Translations under genes and position numbers: made by a program | From: Amnibacterium setariae | Lineage (GTDB): Bacteria; Actinomycetota; Actinomycetes; Actinomycetales; Microbacteriaceae | Direction: 5' to 3' | DNA: 64,000 nt | NCBI RefSeq assembly: GCF_003581425.1 | Contig: NZ_QXTG01000001.1 | Span: 558,001-622,000, forward strand | In this document: positions 25,513 through 33,429 of the stretch, piece by piece | Numbering within the stretch: position 1 is the first letter of the stretch | How the letters are laid out: each line of letters begins with the position of its first letter | Notes under the pieces: model-generated | The model's input: only the letters and a program-made list of their open reading frames with translations | What the model was told of the DNA's origin: nothing | Database searches by the model: none

Positions 25513-25724
25513 TCGAGATCGACTGGTCGAAGTTCGCGGTCGTCGCGGGCGTGGTGCTGCTCGCGAGCGTGGTGCTCACCGCGTTCTACTCGGGCGGCGT
25601 GCGGCTGCTCGAGACCGCCGGCGCCACGAGCACGGCCGCCCGGATCGGCGCGTACGCGTGCTTCGCGGTCTGCGTCGCCGCCGTGCTGTTCGGCCTCTGG
25701 GTGATCGTCCCGCAGTTCCACTGA
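25509..25724 (+). CDS. Small two-span membrane protein after pit
   Basis: A 71-residue protein: VEIDWSKFAVVAGVVLLASVVL-type first span (about 8-28), a short basic loop, and a second span (about 48-66). GTG 25509 overlaps the pit stop by 4 bases, so it is translated with the transporter. Such small proteins commonly follow actinobacterial pit genes and may assist it; the function is unknown. Confidence 0.8.
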   Translation: MIEIDWSKFAVVAGVVLLASVVLTAFYSGGVRLLETAGATSTAARIGAYACFAVCVAAVLFGLWVIVPQFH

Positions 25725-25757
25725 GGGCGGTCTTCCGCGCCCCGCCGTGAGCGGGGC

Positions 25758-25824
25758 GTAGGACGGCGAAGCGGCCGTAGGAACCGATCGACGATCGGGG
25801 CCTACGGCCGCTTCGCGTTCCTAC
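25758..25824. terminator. Long interrupted stem between convergent genes
   Basis: A 16-bp perfect stem (25766-25781 with 25801-25816) is extended by 6 more pairs (25758-25763 with 25819-25824) after a 2-nt internal loop. The loop holds a 7-1-7 palindrome (25784-25798). It ends 6 bases before the NeuB-type gene stop. Confidence 0.75.
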
Positions 25825-25829
25825 ACGGG

Positions 25830-26705
25830 CTACGCGTCGACGCGGCGGAGCTTCGACAGCGGGGCGAGCTCGCCCGGGAAGACGCGCTTGACGCCGTCGC
25901 CCTTCGCGGTGCCGATGATGCGGATGTCGCGCACGAGGCTCATCAGGCCGTGCGGCTCGAGGGAGGCGGCGTGGTCGCTGCCCCACATCGCGCGGTCGAG
26001 CGTGATGTGCCGCTCGACGGCGACCGCGCCCATCGCGACGGCGGCGAGCGAGATCTGCAGCCCGGGCTCGTGGCCCGAGTAGCCGATCGGCACGCCGTAG
26101 CGCTGCCGCAGGGTGTCGATCATGAGGAGGTTCGCCTCCTCGGGCGGCAGCGGGTAGGTGCTCGTCGCGTGGAGCATCACCAGCTTCTCGGTGCCGAGCA
26201 CCTCGACCGCGCGGTCGATCTGCTCGAGCGTCGACATGCCGGTCGACAGGATGATCGGCTTGCCGGTGTCGCGGAGGCGGCGCAGCAGGCCGAGGTCCGT
26301 CACCGACGCGGACGCGACCTTGTGCGCGACGACGTCGAGGTCCTCGAGGAAGTCGACCGCCGGCTCGTCCCACGGGGACGCGAACCAGTCGAGGCCCTTG
26401 CTGTCGGCGTACTCGCCGACCTCGAGGTACTGGTCGCGGTCGAACTCGACCCGGTACCGGTACTCGAGGTACGTCATCGTGCCCCACGGGGTCTCGCGGG
26501 GGACGTCCTTCATGTGCTCCGGCGTCGAGATGGCCGGCGTGCGCTTCTGGAACTTCACGGCCTGGGCGCCGGCGAGCGCCGCCACGTCGACCAGCTTCTT
26601 GGCGATCTCGACGTCGCCGTTGTGGTTGAGCCCGATCTCGCCGATCACGTAGACCGGGTTCCCCTCGCCGACCGTGTACCGGCCGATGCGGACCTCGTCC
26701 GTCAT
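25830..26705 (-). CDS. NeuB-family nonulosonic acid synthase without SAF domain
   Basis: A TIM-barrel enzyme that condenses PEP with a hexose or hexosamine (or its 6-phosphate) to form a nine-carbon sugar acid. The product has 291 residues: VYVIGEIGLNHNGDVEIAKK, QAVKFQKR, KVASASVTDLGLLRR, ILSTGMSTLEQID and IGYSGHEPG are the standard NeuB motifs. Normal NeuB continues with a C-terminal antifreeze-like (SAF) domain to about 345 residues; this one stops after LAPLSKLRRVDA, where the barrel ends. ATG 26705 overlaps the stop of the cytidylyltransferase gene by 4 nt. The missing domain and the adjacent phosphatase suggest a phosphorylated substrate, for example Man-6-P giving Kdn-9-P. Confidence 0.9.
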   Translation of the reverse strand: MTDEVRIGRYTVGEGNPVYVIGEIGLNHNGDVEIAKKLVDVAALAGAQAVKFQKRTPAISTPEHMKDVPRETPWGTMTYLEYRYRVEFDRDQYLEVGEYADSKGLDWFASPWDEPAVDFLEDLDVVAHKVASASVTDLGLLRRLRDTGKPIILSTGMSTLEQIDRAVEVLGTEKLVMLHATSTYPLPPEEANLLMIDTLRQRYGVPIGYSGHEPGLQISLAAVAMGAVAVERHITLDRAMWGSDHAASLEPHGLMSLVRDIRIIGTAKGDGVKRVFPGELAPLSKLRRVDA

Positions 26706-27883
26706 GCTTCTCCCTCTCCGTTCCTGGCGGCGAGCACGAGCTCCGCCGCCTCACGGACGGCGCCGTGGCCGCCCCGTCTCCGCAGCACGAGCCGTGCTGC
26801 TGCCTGCACCGCCGGGTGCGCGTCGGCGACCGCGACCGGCCAGCCCACGAGCGCCATGGCGCCGAGATCGTTGACGTCGTTGCCGACGTAGGCGCAGCGC
26901 GCCGGGTCCACGCCGCGGTCCGCGAGCCACGCGGTGAGCGCGGCGGCCTTGTCGTCGACCGCCTGCAGCACCTCGACGCGGAGCTTGGCCGCGCGGGCGC
27001 CGACGACGCCGTTCCGCTCCTTCGAGAGGATCAGCACGGGCACGCCCGCAGCGCGCAGCCGCTCCACGCCCATGCCGTCCGCGCGGCTGACCCGCACCGA
27101 TTCGCGACCGTCCGCGTCCACGAGCGCGGCGTCGTCCGTGTGCACGCCGTCGAAGTCCGTGACGAGCGCATCGACCGGCAGGGTCCTCGGCGCCTCGTCG
27201 AGCAGCGGCGCGAGCGCGCGGGCGAGCCCCAGCTCGTGGGCGTCGTCGATCTCGACGGCCCTCGTCGCCGAGACCTCCTCGATCGCGACGCGGCCGAAGA
27301 AGCGGAAGCCCGCCTCCCGGAACCCGGCGGTGCGGAGCACGTAGAAGGCGCCCGTCTCCTGGAAGTGCGGCTCCCGCTCCTGGCGGCGCGGGCGGAAGGA
27401 GGCGTCGTGGTTCACGCCGGCCGCGCCGTCCTCGCCCCGGCGCCAGAGGAAGGCGTAGGTCTCGAAGGCGGACAGCACGCTGTCGGCCTCGCCGTCGAGC
27501 GCGCGCCGCACGGCGCGGGCGAGGGGCGCCGGCTCGATGAACGGGCTGGTCGCCTGGAGGAAGGCGAGCACGGTCGGCTCCACCCCCTCGGCGGCCAGCA
27601 CGTCGAGGGCGTGGAGGAGGGCGGACTCGCTCGACGCCGTGTCGCCGGCGATCGCCGCGGGCCGCTCGATCAGCCGGGCGCCGGCGGCCTCCGCCGCGGC
27701 GGCGATCGCGGCGTCGTCGGTGCTGACGCGGACGTCGGCGATGCCGGCCGCGAGGGCCGCGCGCACCGCTCGGGCGACGAGCGGGACGCCGCCCACCGGC
27801 GCGACGTTCTTGCCGGGGACGCCCTTCGAGCCCCCGCGGGCCGGGATCACGGCGACCACCTGCTCGGCGCGGAACGCGCTCAC
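26702..27883 (-). CDS. CMP-nonulosonate cytidylyltransferase fused to HAD phosphatase
   Basis: A 393-residue two-domain protein. Residues about 8-230 are a NeuA-type cytidylyltransferase (VAVIPARGGSKGVPGKN nucleotide loop, FLQATSPF, RRQEREPHFQETGAFYV). Residues about 238-390 are a KdsC-like HAD phosphatase: DFDGVHTDD holds the nucleophile Asp and general acid Asp, ILSKERN the phosphate-binding Ser/Lys, and GNDVNDLGAM the metal site. The fusion can remove a 9-phosphate and activate the sugar with CTP in one chain; vertebrate CMP-sialate synthetases have a similar layout, though their HAD domain lost phosphatase activity. GTG 27883 overlaps the stop of the upstream gene (GTGA). Confidence 0.92.
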   Translation of the reverse strand: MSAFRAEQVVAVIPARGGSKGVPGKNVAPVGGVPLVARAVRAALAAGIADVRVSTDDAAIAAAAEAAGARLIERPAAIAGDTASSESALLHALDVLAAEGVEPTVLAFLQATSPFIEPAPLARAVRRALDGEADSVLSAFETYAFLWRRGEDGAAGVNHDASFRPRRQEREPHFQETGAFYVLRTAGFREAGFRFFGRVAIEEVSATRAVEIDDAHELGLARALAPLLDEAPRTLPVDALVTDFDGVHTDDAALVDADGRESVRVSRADGMGVERLRAAGVPVLILSKERNGVVGARAAKLRVEVLQAVDDKAAALTAWLADRGVDPARCAYVGNDVNDLGAMALVGWPVAVADAHPAVQAAARLVLRRRGGHGAVREAAELVLAARNGEGEA

Positions 27884-28287
27884 GAGGCCGTCCCCTGCCG
27901 TTCACCGGGGATTCGCGCATCCGTCGCCCGGGTGCGGGCGGATCGGGCGTGTCCGCGGCGGCCGACCTGCTCCTCGAGGCGACCGATGCGCTCCTCGTAG
28001 AAGGCGATCGCGGCCAGGCGGGCGCGCTGGCGCGCGGCCTCCGCCTCGAGGTCGGTCGGCGCCGCGTGCGCGCCGGACCCGACCTGCTCGGTCAGCGTCG
28101 CGACGTGCGCCGCGAGCAGCAGGTGGTCGCGCTCCAGCTCCGCGACGCGGTTCCGCAGCGCGCGGACCTCGCCGGGGAGGCCGCCGCGCACGGCGATCGC
28201 CGCGGTCTCGATCCGCTCGGCCGCGCGGGGGTGCCGCTGCCGCTGCACGCGCCAGGCCGGCCCGAACCGCTGCAGGAGCCGCCTCAC
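27880..28287 (-). CDS. Coiled-coil protein in the nonulosonate operon
   Basis: A 135-residue hydrophilic protein. After a basic N-terminal part (RRLLQRFGPAWRVQRQRHP) it has two heptad-rich stretches, about 45-75 (VRALRNRVAELERDHLLLAAHVATL) and 90-118 (ARQRARLAAIAFYEERIGRLEEQV), that should form coiled coils, and an Arg-rich tail. No catalytic motif. GTG 28287 and its stop both overlap neighbours by 4 bases, so it is translated with the GT29 and cytidylyltransferase genes and may serve as a scaffold for the glycosyltransferase. The role is inferred only from context. Confidence 0.75.
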   Translation of the reverse strand: MRRLLQRFGPAWRVQRQRHPRAAERIETAAIAVRGGLPGEVRALRNRVAELERDHLLLAAHVATLTEQVGSGAHAAPTDLEAEAARQRARLAAIAFYEERIGRLEEQVGRRGHARSARTRATDARIPGERQGTAS

Positions 28288-28943
28288 AGGAGCGGCTCCA
28301 GCCAGCCCGCCCGGGTCCACGCGCGCAGCGCACGGGCCTCCCGGGACAGGCGGTGCTCGGGGGTCAGCGCCACGGCGCCGCCCCAGTGGTGGTCGAGGGC
28401 GCGCCGTGCGGGCCGGCCGGGGAGCATGCTCGAGCCGGCGAGCAGGATGCGTGCATGCGGGAACAGTCGGTGCACCAGGTGAACGGCGAGTGTCCCCGTC
28501 GTGGGCCACGCGACCGCGACACGCCCGAGCCGCAGCGCCCCGCGTGTCCGGGAGGTGAACTCGCGGTTCGAGATCGGGATCAGCTCGAGATCGGTCGGCC
28601 ACCACGCGGGCAGCGGCTCCTGCTCCCAGAACCGACGCCCCGGCTCCGCGAGCAGGTAGAGGCGGCTGCCGTGGTCCCGGAAGGTGTCCGGCCCCGGCTT
28701 CAGCGCGCGGTGCACCACGACGACGTCGGTGCGGGTGCCGATCGCCGGCACCGCCGCGTCCACCGCGAACGTCGTCATCCGCACGACCAGGTCGGCGCCG
28801 TCGATCGCGGCGGCGCGCTCGGCGGACGGCCCGAGGGGCGCGTTGCCGACCACCGCGACCGTGCGCGGCAGCCTGCCGTCGGTGCGGGGAAGCAGCAGCC
28901 GCCGCAGGATCTGCGTCTGCTGGGGCGCGGGAGGGGGCAGCAC
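28284..28943 (-). CDS. GT29 (sialyltransferase-like) glycosyltransferase
   Basis: A 219-residue protein with a pattern of family GT29, the family of animal sialyltransferases. Residues 28-75 match sialylmotif L (TVAVVGNAP, AAIDGADLVVRMTTF, then IGTRTDVVVVH). Residues 146-172 match motif S (WPTTGTLAVHLVHRLFPHAR, then ILLAGSS), and HHW (185-187) with the later H-x-LSREARAL fits motifs III/VS. It is short, without signal or membrane segment, so it should act in the cytoplasm. GTG 28943 is the first start after the divergent intergenic region. It heads an operon whose other genes make the CMP-activated donor such an enzyme needs. Confidence 0.8.
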   Translation of the reverse strand: MLPPPAPQQTQILRRLLLPRTDGRLPRTVAVVGNAPLGPSAERAAAIDGADLVVRMTTFAVDAAVPAIGTRTDVVVVHRALKPGPDTFRDHGSRLYLLAEPGRRFWEQEPLPAWWPTDLELIPISNREFTSRTRGALRLGRVAVAWPTTGTLAVHLVHRLFPHARILLAGSSMLPGRPARRALDHHWGGAVALTPEHRLSREARALRAWTRAGWLEPLL

Positions 28944-29018
28944 GGGGCCGGATGGTAACCACGGCCGGTAACCGGCTTCCCCTATCCTCCGCCGCCGACG
29001 GGAAAGAGGAGGTGGCCG

Positions 29019-30206
29019 ATGCGCGTCCTGCTGCTGGCGAACTTCGACTCGGGCCTCAAGTACGCGGGCCGGGTCGCCGACGCGGTCGCCGCGCTCGGCG
29101 CGGAGCCGGACATCCGGATCCCCACGACCGTCGTGCCCCACCGGCTCGGCGCGGAGCAGGTCGCCGCGGCGACCCGGCGGCCCGTGCGGTACGAGCCGTG
29201 GCCGGCCCTCGTCCGCGCCGCCGCGGAGGCCGACGCCGTCGTGCCGGTCTTCGAGGGCCCGACGGTCGAGCGGTTCATCCGGGAGGTGCACGCGGCGGCG
29301 GGCGACCGGATGCCCGTCGTCGGGACGGGCTACGTCGGCATGGTGCTCTACGACGTGGTCGGCGGCTACCTCTCCCGATCGCTCGCCGACGTGCTCGCCG
29401 TGAACTCGCGCACGGACCTCGCCGAGTTCCGGGGCGCCGCCCGCGGGCTCGGCCTGCCCGAGGAGAACCTCCTGCTCGCCGGCCTCGCCCTGCTGCCCGC
29501 GACCCCGCAGCCCCTGCGGGACGGGCCGATCCGCACGATGCTGTTCGCGGACCAGCCGACCGTCCCGCGACGCGCGGCCGACCGCGTCCACCTCTGGGAC
29601 CGGGTGCTCGGCTACGCGCAGCAGCACCCGGACCGGCGCGTGCTCCTCCGCCCCCGGCACCGGCCCGGCGAGGACACGTTCCACACGATGGAGCACTCGC
29701 CCGTGGCGTGGGCGGCGACGCGGACCCTGCCGTCGAACCTCGTCATCGAGCACGCCCCGATCGACGGCCTCATCCCCGAGAGCGACCTGCTCGTGACGGT
29801 GTCCTCGACGGCCGCGCTCGAGGCGATCGCCGCCGGCACGCGCGTCGCGTTCGTCGCCGACTGGGTGAACGACGCCGCGCTCAACCCCCGCCTGCTGCCG
29901 TCGGGGCTGCTGCGCCGGTTCGACGACATCGACGCGGACCGGCTCGGCAGCCCCGACCCGACCTGGATCGAGGACGTGTTCCCCGCGGCGGAGGGGCCGT
30001 CGCCGGCCGAGCGCTTCGCGGCCCGCCTCCTCGCGGTCGCCGCCGGGGACGCACCGCGGGTGCACCAGGCGCTGTGGGACTCGTCGTTCCACGCCGGCCG
30101 GCGCGCGACCGACGCGGCGCTCGCCGCCCCGGCGACGAGTCGATGGACGCCCCGGCGGGTCGCCGCGGGGGTGCTGCGGCGCGCGCTCCGCCTGGTCGAG
30201 CGGTAG
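29019..30206 (+). CDS. DUF6716-like putative glycosyltransferase
   Basis: A 395-residue protein, starting MRVLLLANFDSGLKYAGRV, with a two-Rossmann GT-B-like outline: an N-terminal strand-helix array (VVGTGYVGMVLYDVVGGYLSRSLADVLAVNS) and a C-terminal half with RRVLLRPRHRPGEDTFHTMEHS and LIPESDLLVTVSSTAALEAIAAGTRVAFV, reminiscent of the polysialyl-/CDP-glycerol-transferase C-terminal donor site. It most likely belongs to DUF6716. GAGGAGG precedes ATG 29019. It diverges by 75 bases from the GT29 operon and is a second candidate to attach the nonulosonic acid. Confidence 0.75.
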   Translation: MRVLLLANFDSGLKYAGRVADAVAALGAEPDIRIPTTVVPHRLGAEQVAAATRRPVRYEPWPALVRAAAEADAVVPVFEGPTVERFIREVHAAAGDRMPVVGTGYVGMVLYDVVGGYLSRSLADVLAVNSRTDLAEFRGAARGLGLPEENLLLAGLALLPATPQPLRDGPIRTMLFADQPTVPRRAADRVHLWDRVLGYAQQHPDRRVLLRPRHRPGEDTFHTMEHSPVAWAATRTLPSNLVIEHAPIDGLIPESDLLVTVSSTAALEAIAAGTRVAFVADWVNDAALNPRLLPSGLLRRFDDIDADRLGSPDPTWIEDVFPAAEGPSPAERFAARLLAVAAGDAPRVHQALWDSSFHAGRRATDAALAAPATSRWTPRRVAAGVLRRALRLVER

Positions 30207-30270
30207 TTCACCTCCCGGTCATCCCGCGCTTCCCGGCACGACGTCCGCGGCCCGTACCGTCGCGCGGACC

Positions 30271-31281
30271 ATGCAGCCCCAGGTCGCGCTCCGTCCGCAG
30301 GCCCTGGAGCCGGACGGCCTCGTGCTCGCCGTGCTCCGGACCAGCGGCGACGTGCTGCGCACGGCCCTGCAGCGGATCGAGGCGGCGCCGGAGCTGCTCG
30401 CGCTCGCGACCCGCGTCGTCGTGCTCGACCCGCGCCCGCTGACCGCCGCGTCCCGCCCCGCGGGCGCCGGGCTGCCCGACGGGCTGCTCCGCGTCGTGCG
30501 GCGACCCGGTGCGGACGCCCCGGCGGCGCTCGCCGCCGTGCTCGCGGCCGCGCTGACGGAAGCGGCCGCGCGCGCCGTGCTCGTGGTCGAGGACCGGGCC
30601 GTCCTCGACCCGGAGGCGCTCGTCGCGGCCGCGGTCCGCTCCGTCGGGTCCGCCGCCGGCGACGTCGTGGGCCTGGTCGACCCGTCGTCCGCGGACGCGT
30701 CGCCGCGCGCGTGGTGGGCCGCCGTGCTCCCGTTCGACGCGCTGCGCGCGGTCGGCTCCGCGCTGCCGGAGGCCGGGGGGCTCGCGCTCGCCGACCTCGT
30801 GCTCCGCGCCGACGCGGCCGGGTTCCGCCCGGCCGCCCTCCGCGCGCCCGGGCCCGCCAGGACGGCGACCGCCGCGGAGCGCGTCCGCATCGCGCTCCTG
30901 CACGAGCCGGTCGCCGCCCGCTCGCGGGTGCTCGCCGGCGGTCTCGCCCGCCAGCTGCGCGCCCTCGTCCGCCTCCGGCACCGCGCGGCGGCGCAGGAGC
31001 AGGCGGAGCTCCTCGCCGTGCTGGGCGAGCGGCCGCGCCGCGCCGCGCCCGGCGCGCTGCCGGCCGACGCGGTCCGCCTCCACGTCCGCCTCTGGCTCGC
31101 CTGGCCGGCGCTGCGGCGACGCGCGCGGGAGGGTGCGCTCGAGCGCGCGTCCGCCGCCGCGTGGGCCGAGCGGAACGACGCGCCCGGGATGGACGGGGAA
31201 CGGGAGCGGGCCGGGAGGCGACCCGCGGGGCTACAGTGGCGCGCGTGGGCGACGTCGAAGCGGGGGACGAGCGCGGCCTGA
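30271..31281 (+). CDS. Degenerate GlfT2-like glycosyltransferase
   Basis: A 336-residue protein whose first 130 residues follow the layout of GT2 enzymes of the galactofuranosyltransferase (GlfT2) group: AVLRTSGDVLRTALQRI, VVVLD, LLRVVRRPG, then VLVVEDRAVLDPEAL where relatives have the DDD metal motif. Here it reads VED, and the usual donor and acceptor motifs are eroded; the rest is Ala/Arg/Leu rich. It may be a non-catalytic relative or a decaying gene. The last 37 bases overlap the next gene in another frame, so the true end could differ from an ancestral one. ATG 30271 has TACCGT 10 nt upstream. Confidence 0.6.
   Translation: MQPQVALRPQALEPDGLVLAVLRTSGDVLRTALQRIEAAPELLALATRVVVLDPRPLTAASRPAGAGLPDGLLRVVRRPGADAPAALAAVLAAALTEAAARAVLVVEDRAVLDPEALVAAAVRSVGSAAGDVVGLVDPSSADASPRAWWAAVLPFDALRAVGSALPEAGGLALADLVLRADAAGFRPAALRAPGPARTATAAERVRIALLHEPVAARSRVLAGGLARQLRALVRLRHRAAAQEQAELLAVLGERPRRAAPGALPADAVRLHVRLWLAWPALRRRAREGALERASAAAWAERNDAPGMDGERERAGRRPAGLQWRAWATSKRGTSAA
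31232..31237 (+). promoter_or_regulatory. -10 box of leaderless gene at 31245
   Basis: TACAGT, 7 nt before GTG 31245, inside the coding end of the preceding gene. Confidence 0.45.
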
Positions 31282-31514
31282 TCCGCTCGGTCGACGAGCA
31301 CCTGACCGAGGTGTACGGCGTCGTCGTCGACGACGTGGTGCTGCGCACCTGGGGCAACGAGCAGGTCGAGCTGACCTACCTGCTGCTCAGCGCGGCGATC
31401 TCCGCGTCCGGCGGCGAGGTGGACGAGGCGGACCTGTGGCGGGTGGCCCGTGCGGTCGCGTTCCCGTCGCGGGCGCAGGCGCTGCTCGCGGTCCCGGTCG
31501 AGCGCGCGAGCTGA
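31245..31514 (+). CDS. Small conserved hypothetical protein
   Basis: An 89-residue acidic protein: SVDEHLTEVYGVVVDDVVLRTW, EQVELTYLLLSAAISASGGEVDEADLWRVARAVAFPSRAQALLA. It reads as a small helical protein with one short strand pair; no domain is recognised. GTG 31245 sits 7 nt behind a TACAGT box and lacks a ribosome binding site, so it is probably a leaderless message independent of the degenerate glycosyltransferase it overlaps. Confidence 0.65.
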   Translation: MGDVEAGDERGLIRSVDEHLTEVYGVVVDDVVLRTWGNEQVELTYLLLSAAISASGGEVDEADLWRVARAVAFPSRAQALLAVPVERAS

Positions 31515-31603
31515 CGCGCGTCGCGCGGTCGCCGTGGCGTCGCGCGGTCCGCATGCCGACCGCGCGGGGGCAGGAGCACCGCGCGGGGCAGCGGGTGGCG
31601 GGG

Positions 31604-31858
31604 CTAGGAGAAGAGGCGCCGGCGGCGGCGCGGTGCGGCCTCCTCGGCCGCGGCGCTCGAGTAGTCGTAGCGGACCGGGTCGCCCTCGTGGCCCTCGGTC
31701 AGCGCGTACTCGACGCCGTCGCGCTCGAGCCTGAGCGGCAGGCCGGCGGAGGGGATGACCATGATCTCGCGGGTGTCGGGCACCGGGGCGTCCACGAACT
31801 CGACGACGACCTCGTCGCCGGGCTCCGGAGCCTCGCGCTTCACATGCCGTCCCGCCAC
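31604..31858 (-). CDS. Small hypothetical protein
   Basis: An 84-residue protein: an N-terminal charged stretch, a beta-rich middle ([41 protein letters not shown] split over several strands) and an Arg-rich end RRRRRLFS. The function is unknown. GTG 31858 is 6 nt behind TACCCT (leaderless). It diverges from prpD by 74 bases, but nothing links it to the methylcitrate cycle. Confidence 0.65.
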   Translation of the reverse strand: MAGRHVKREAPEPGDEVVVEFVDAPVPDTREIMVIPSAGLPLRLERDGVEYALTEGHEGDPVRYDYSSAAAEEAAPRRRRRLFS

Positions 31859-31864
31859 GGCACG

Positions 31865-31870
31865 AGGGTA
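31865..31870 (-). promoter_or_regulatory. -10 box of leaderless gene at 31858
   Basis: TACCCT on the minus strand, 6 nt before GTG 31858. Confidence 0.4.
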
Positions 31871-31919
31871 GCCGGAGCGCCCTCGTGACGCGCCGAGCGC
31901 GCACCGGGAGTCCGGTGAT

Positions 31920-31925
31920 TACTGT
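31920..31925 (+). promoter_or_regulatory. -10 box of leaderless prpDBC operon
   Basis: TACTGT, 7 nt before ATG 31933. No -35 or PrpR-type operator is recognised and no prpR gene is nearby. Confidence 0.45.
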
Positions 31926-31932
31926 GCTCAGC

Positions 31933-33429
31933 ATGCAGACCTCGACCGTCCGCCCGCACCGCAGCGAGGAGGTCTTCCCCCGCGAGGAGCACCTCGCGTG
32001 GCGGATCGCGGAGGTCGCCGCCGACCCCGTGCCGGTCGACGACGACGTGGCCGAGATGGTCGTGAACCGGGTGATCGACAACGCGGCCGTCGCCGCCGCC
32101 TCCGTCCGCCGCGCGCCCGTCGTCGCCGCCCGCGGGCAGGCGGAGGCGCACCCCGCCGCACCGGGTGCCACCGTGTTCGGGATCCCGGGCCGGTTCTCGC
32201 CGGAGTGGGCGGCGTGGGCGAACGGGACCGCGGTGCGGGAGCTCGACTTCCACGATACGTTCCTCGCCGCGGAGTACTCGCACCCGGGCGACAACATCCC
32301 GCCGGTCCTCGCCGTCGCGCAGCACGCGGGCGCCGACGGCGCCGCCCTGCTGCGCGGCATCGTCACCGGGTACGAGGTGCAGATCGACCTCGCCCGAGCG
32401 ATCAGCCTCCACGCCCACAAGATCGACCACGTCGCGCACCTCGGCCCGAGCGCCGCGGCCGGCATCGGCGCCCTGCTCGGGCTGCCCGTCGAGACGATCT
32501 ACCAGGCCATCGGCCAGGCGCTCCACACGACCACCGCGACGCGGCAGTCGCGCAAGGGCGAGATCTCGACGTGGAAGGCGTCCGCCCCCGCCTTCGCCGG
32601 GAAGGCCGCCATCGAGGCGGTCGACCGCGCGATGCGCGGGCAGACGAGCCCCGCGCCGATCTGGGAGGGCGAGGACGGCGTCATCGCCCAGCTGCTCGAC
32701 GGGCCGGACGCGCGGTACGAGGTGCCGCTGCCGGGCCCGGGGGAGCCGAAGCGCGCGATCCTCGCCTCCTTCACGAAGGAGCACTCCGCCGAGTACCAGG
32801 CGCAGGCGTGGATCGACCTCGCCCGCCGCCTGCGCGCCGAGCACCCCGAGATCCTCGAGCCGGGCGCCGTGCGGCGGATCGTGCTGCACACCTCGCACCA
32901 CACCCACTTCGTGATCGGCTCCGGCGCGAACGACCCGCAGAAGTACGACCCGACCGCGAGCCGGGAGACGCTCGACCACTCGATCCCGTACATCGTCGCC
33001 GTCGCGCTGCAGGACGGCGTCTGGGACCACGCCGCCTCCTACGCCCCCGAGCGCGCGGCTCGTCCGGACACCGTGGCGCTCTGGCGCTCGATCACGACGG
33101 CCGAGGACCCGGAGTGGACGCGTCGCTACCACTCGACGGACCCGGCGGAGCAGGCGTTCGGCGGCCGCGCGGAGATCGACCTCGCGGACGGGCGCACGAT
33201 CACGGCGGAGATCGCCGTCGCCGACGCGCACCCGCTCGGCGCGCGCCCCTTCGCCCGCGCCGACTACGTCGCGAAGTTCCGGACCCTCGCCGCCGGCGTC
33301 GTCGAGCCGGAGGAGATCGAGCGCTTCCTCGCCGTCGCGCAGCGGCTGCCGGAGCTCGCGCCCGACGAGCTCGCCGGCCTCACGTTCACCGCGACCGGGC
33401 TGCCGGCCGCGCCGAAGGGACTGTTCTGA
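31933..33429 (+). CDS. prpD: 2-Methylcitrate dehydratase (MmgE/PrpD family)
   Basis: Dehydrates 2-methylcitrate to 2-methyl-cis-aconitate in propionate breakdown. The product has 498 residues, normal for PrpD. Family features are [49 protein letters not shown] (in pieces), [22 protein letters not shown] and the C-terminal [20 protein letters not shown] 31933 is 7 nt behind TACTGT; the earlier in-frame GTG at 31885 would lie upstream of that box. It is the first gene of prpD-prpB-prpC, with a 1-base stop/start overlap to prpB. Confidence 0.95.
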   Translation: MQTSTVRPHRSEEVFPREEHLAWRIAEVAADPVPVDDDVAEMVVNRVIDNAAVAAASVRRAPVVAARGQAEAHPAAPGATVFGIPGRFSPEWAAWANGTAVRELDFHDTFLAAEYSHPGDNIPPVLAVAQHAGADGAALLRGIVTGYEVQIDLARAISLHAHKIDHVAHLGPSAAAGIGALLGLPVETIYQAIGQALHTTTATRQSRKGEISTWKASAPAFAGKAAIEAVDRAMRGQTSPAPIWEGEDGVIAQLLDGPDARYEVPLPGPGEPKRAILASFTKEHSAEYQAQAWIDLARRLRAEHPEILEPGAVRRIVLHTSHHTHFVIGSGANDPQKYDPTASRETLDHSIPYIVAVALQDGVWDHAASYAPERAARPDTVALWRSITTAEDPEWTRRYHSTDPAEQAFGGRAEIDLADGRTITAEIAVADAHPLGARPFARADYVAKFRTLAAGVVEPEEIERFLAVAQRLPELAPDELAGLTFTATGLPAAPKGLF

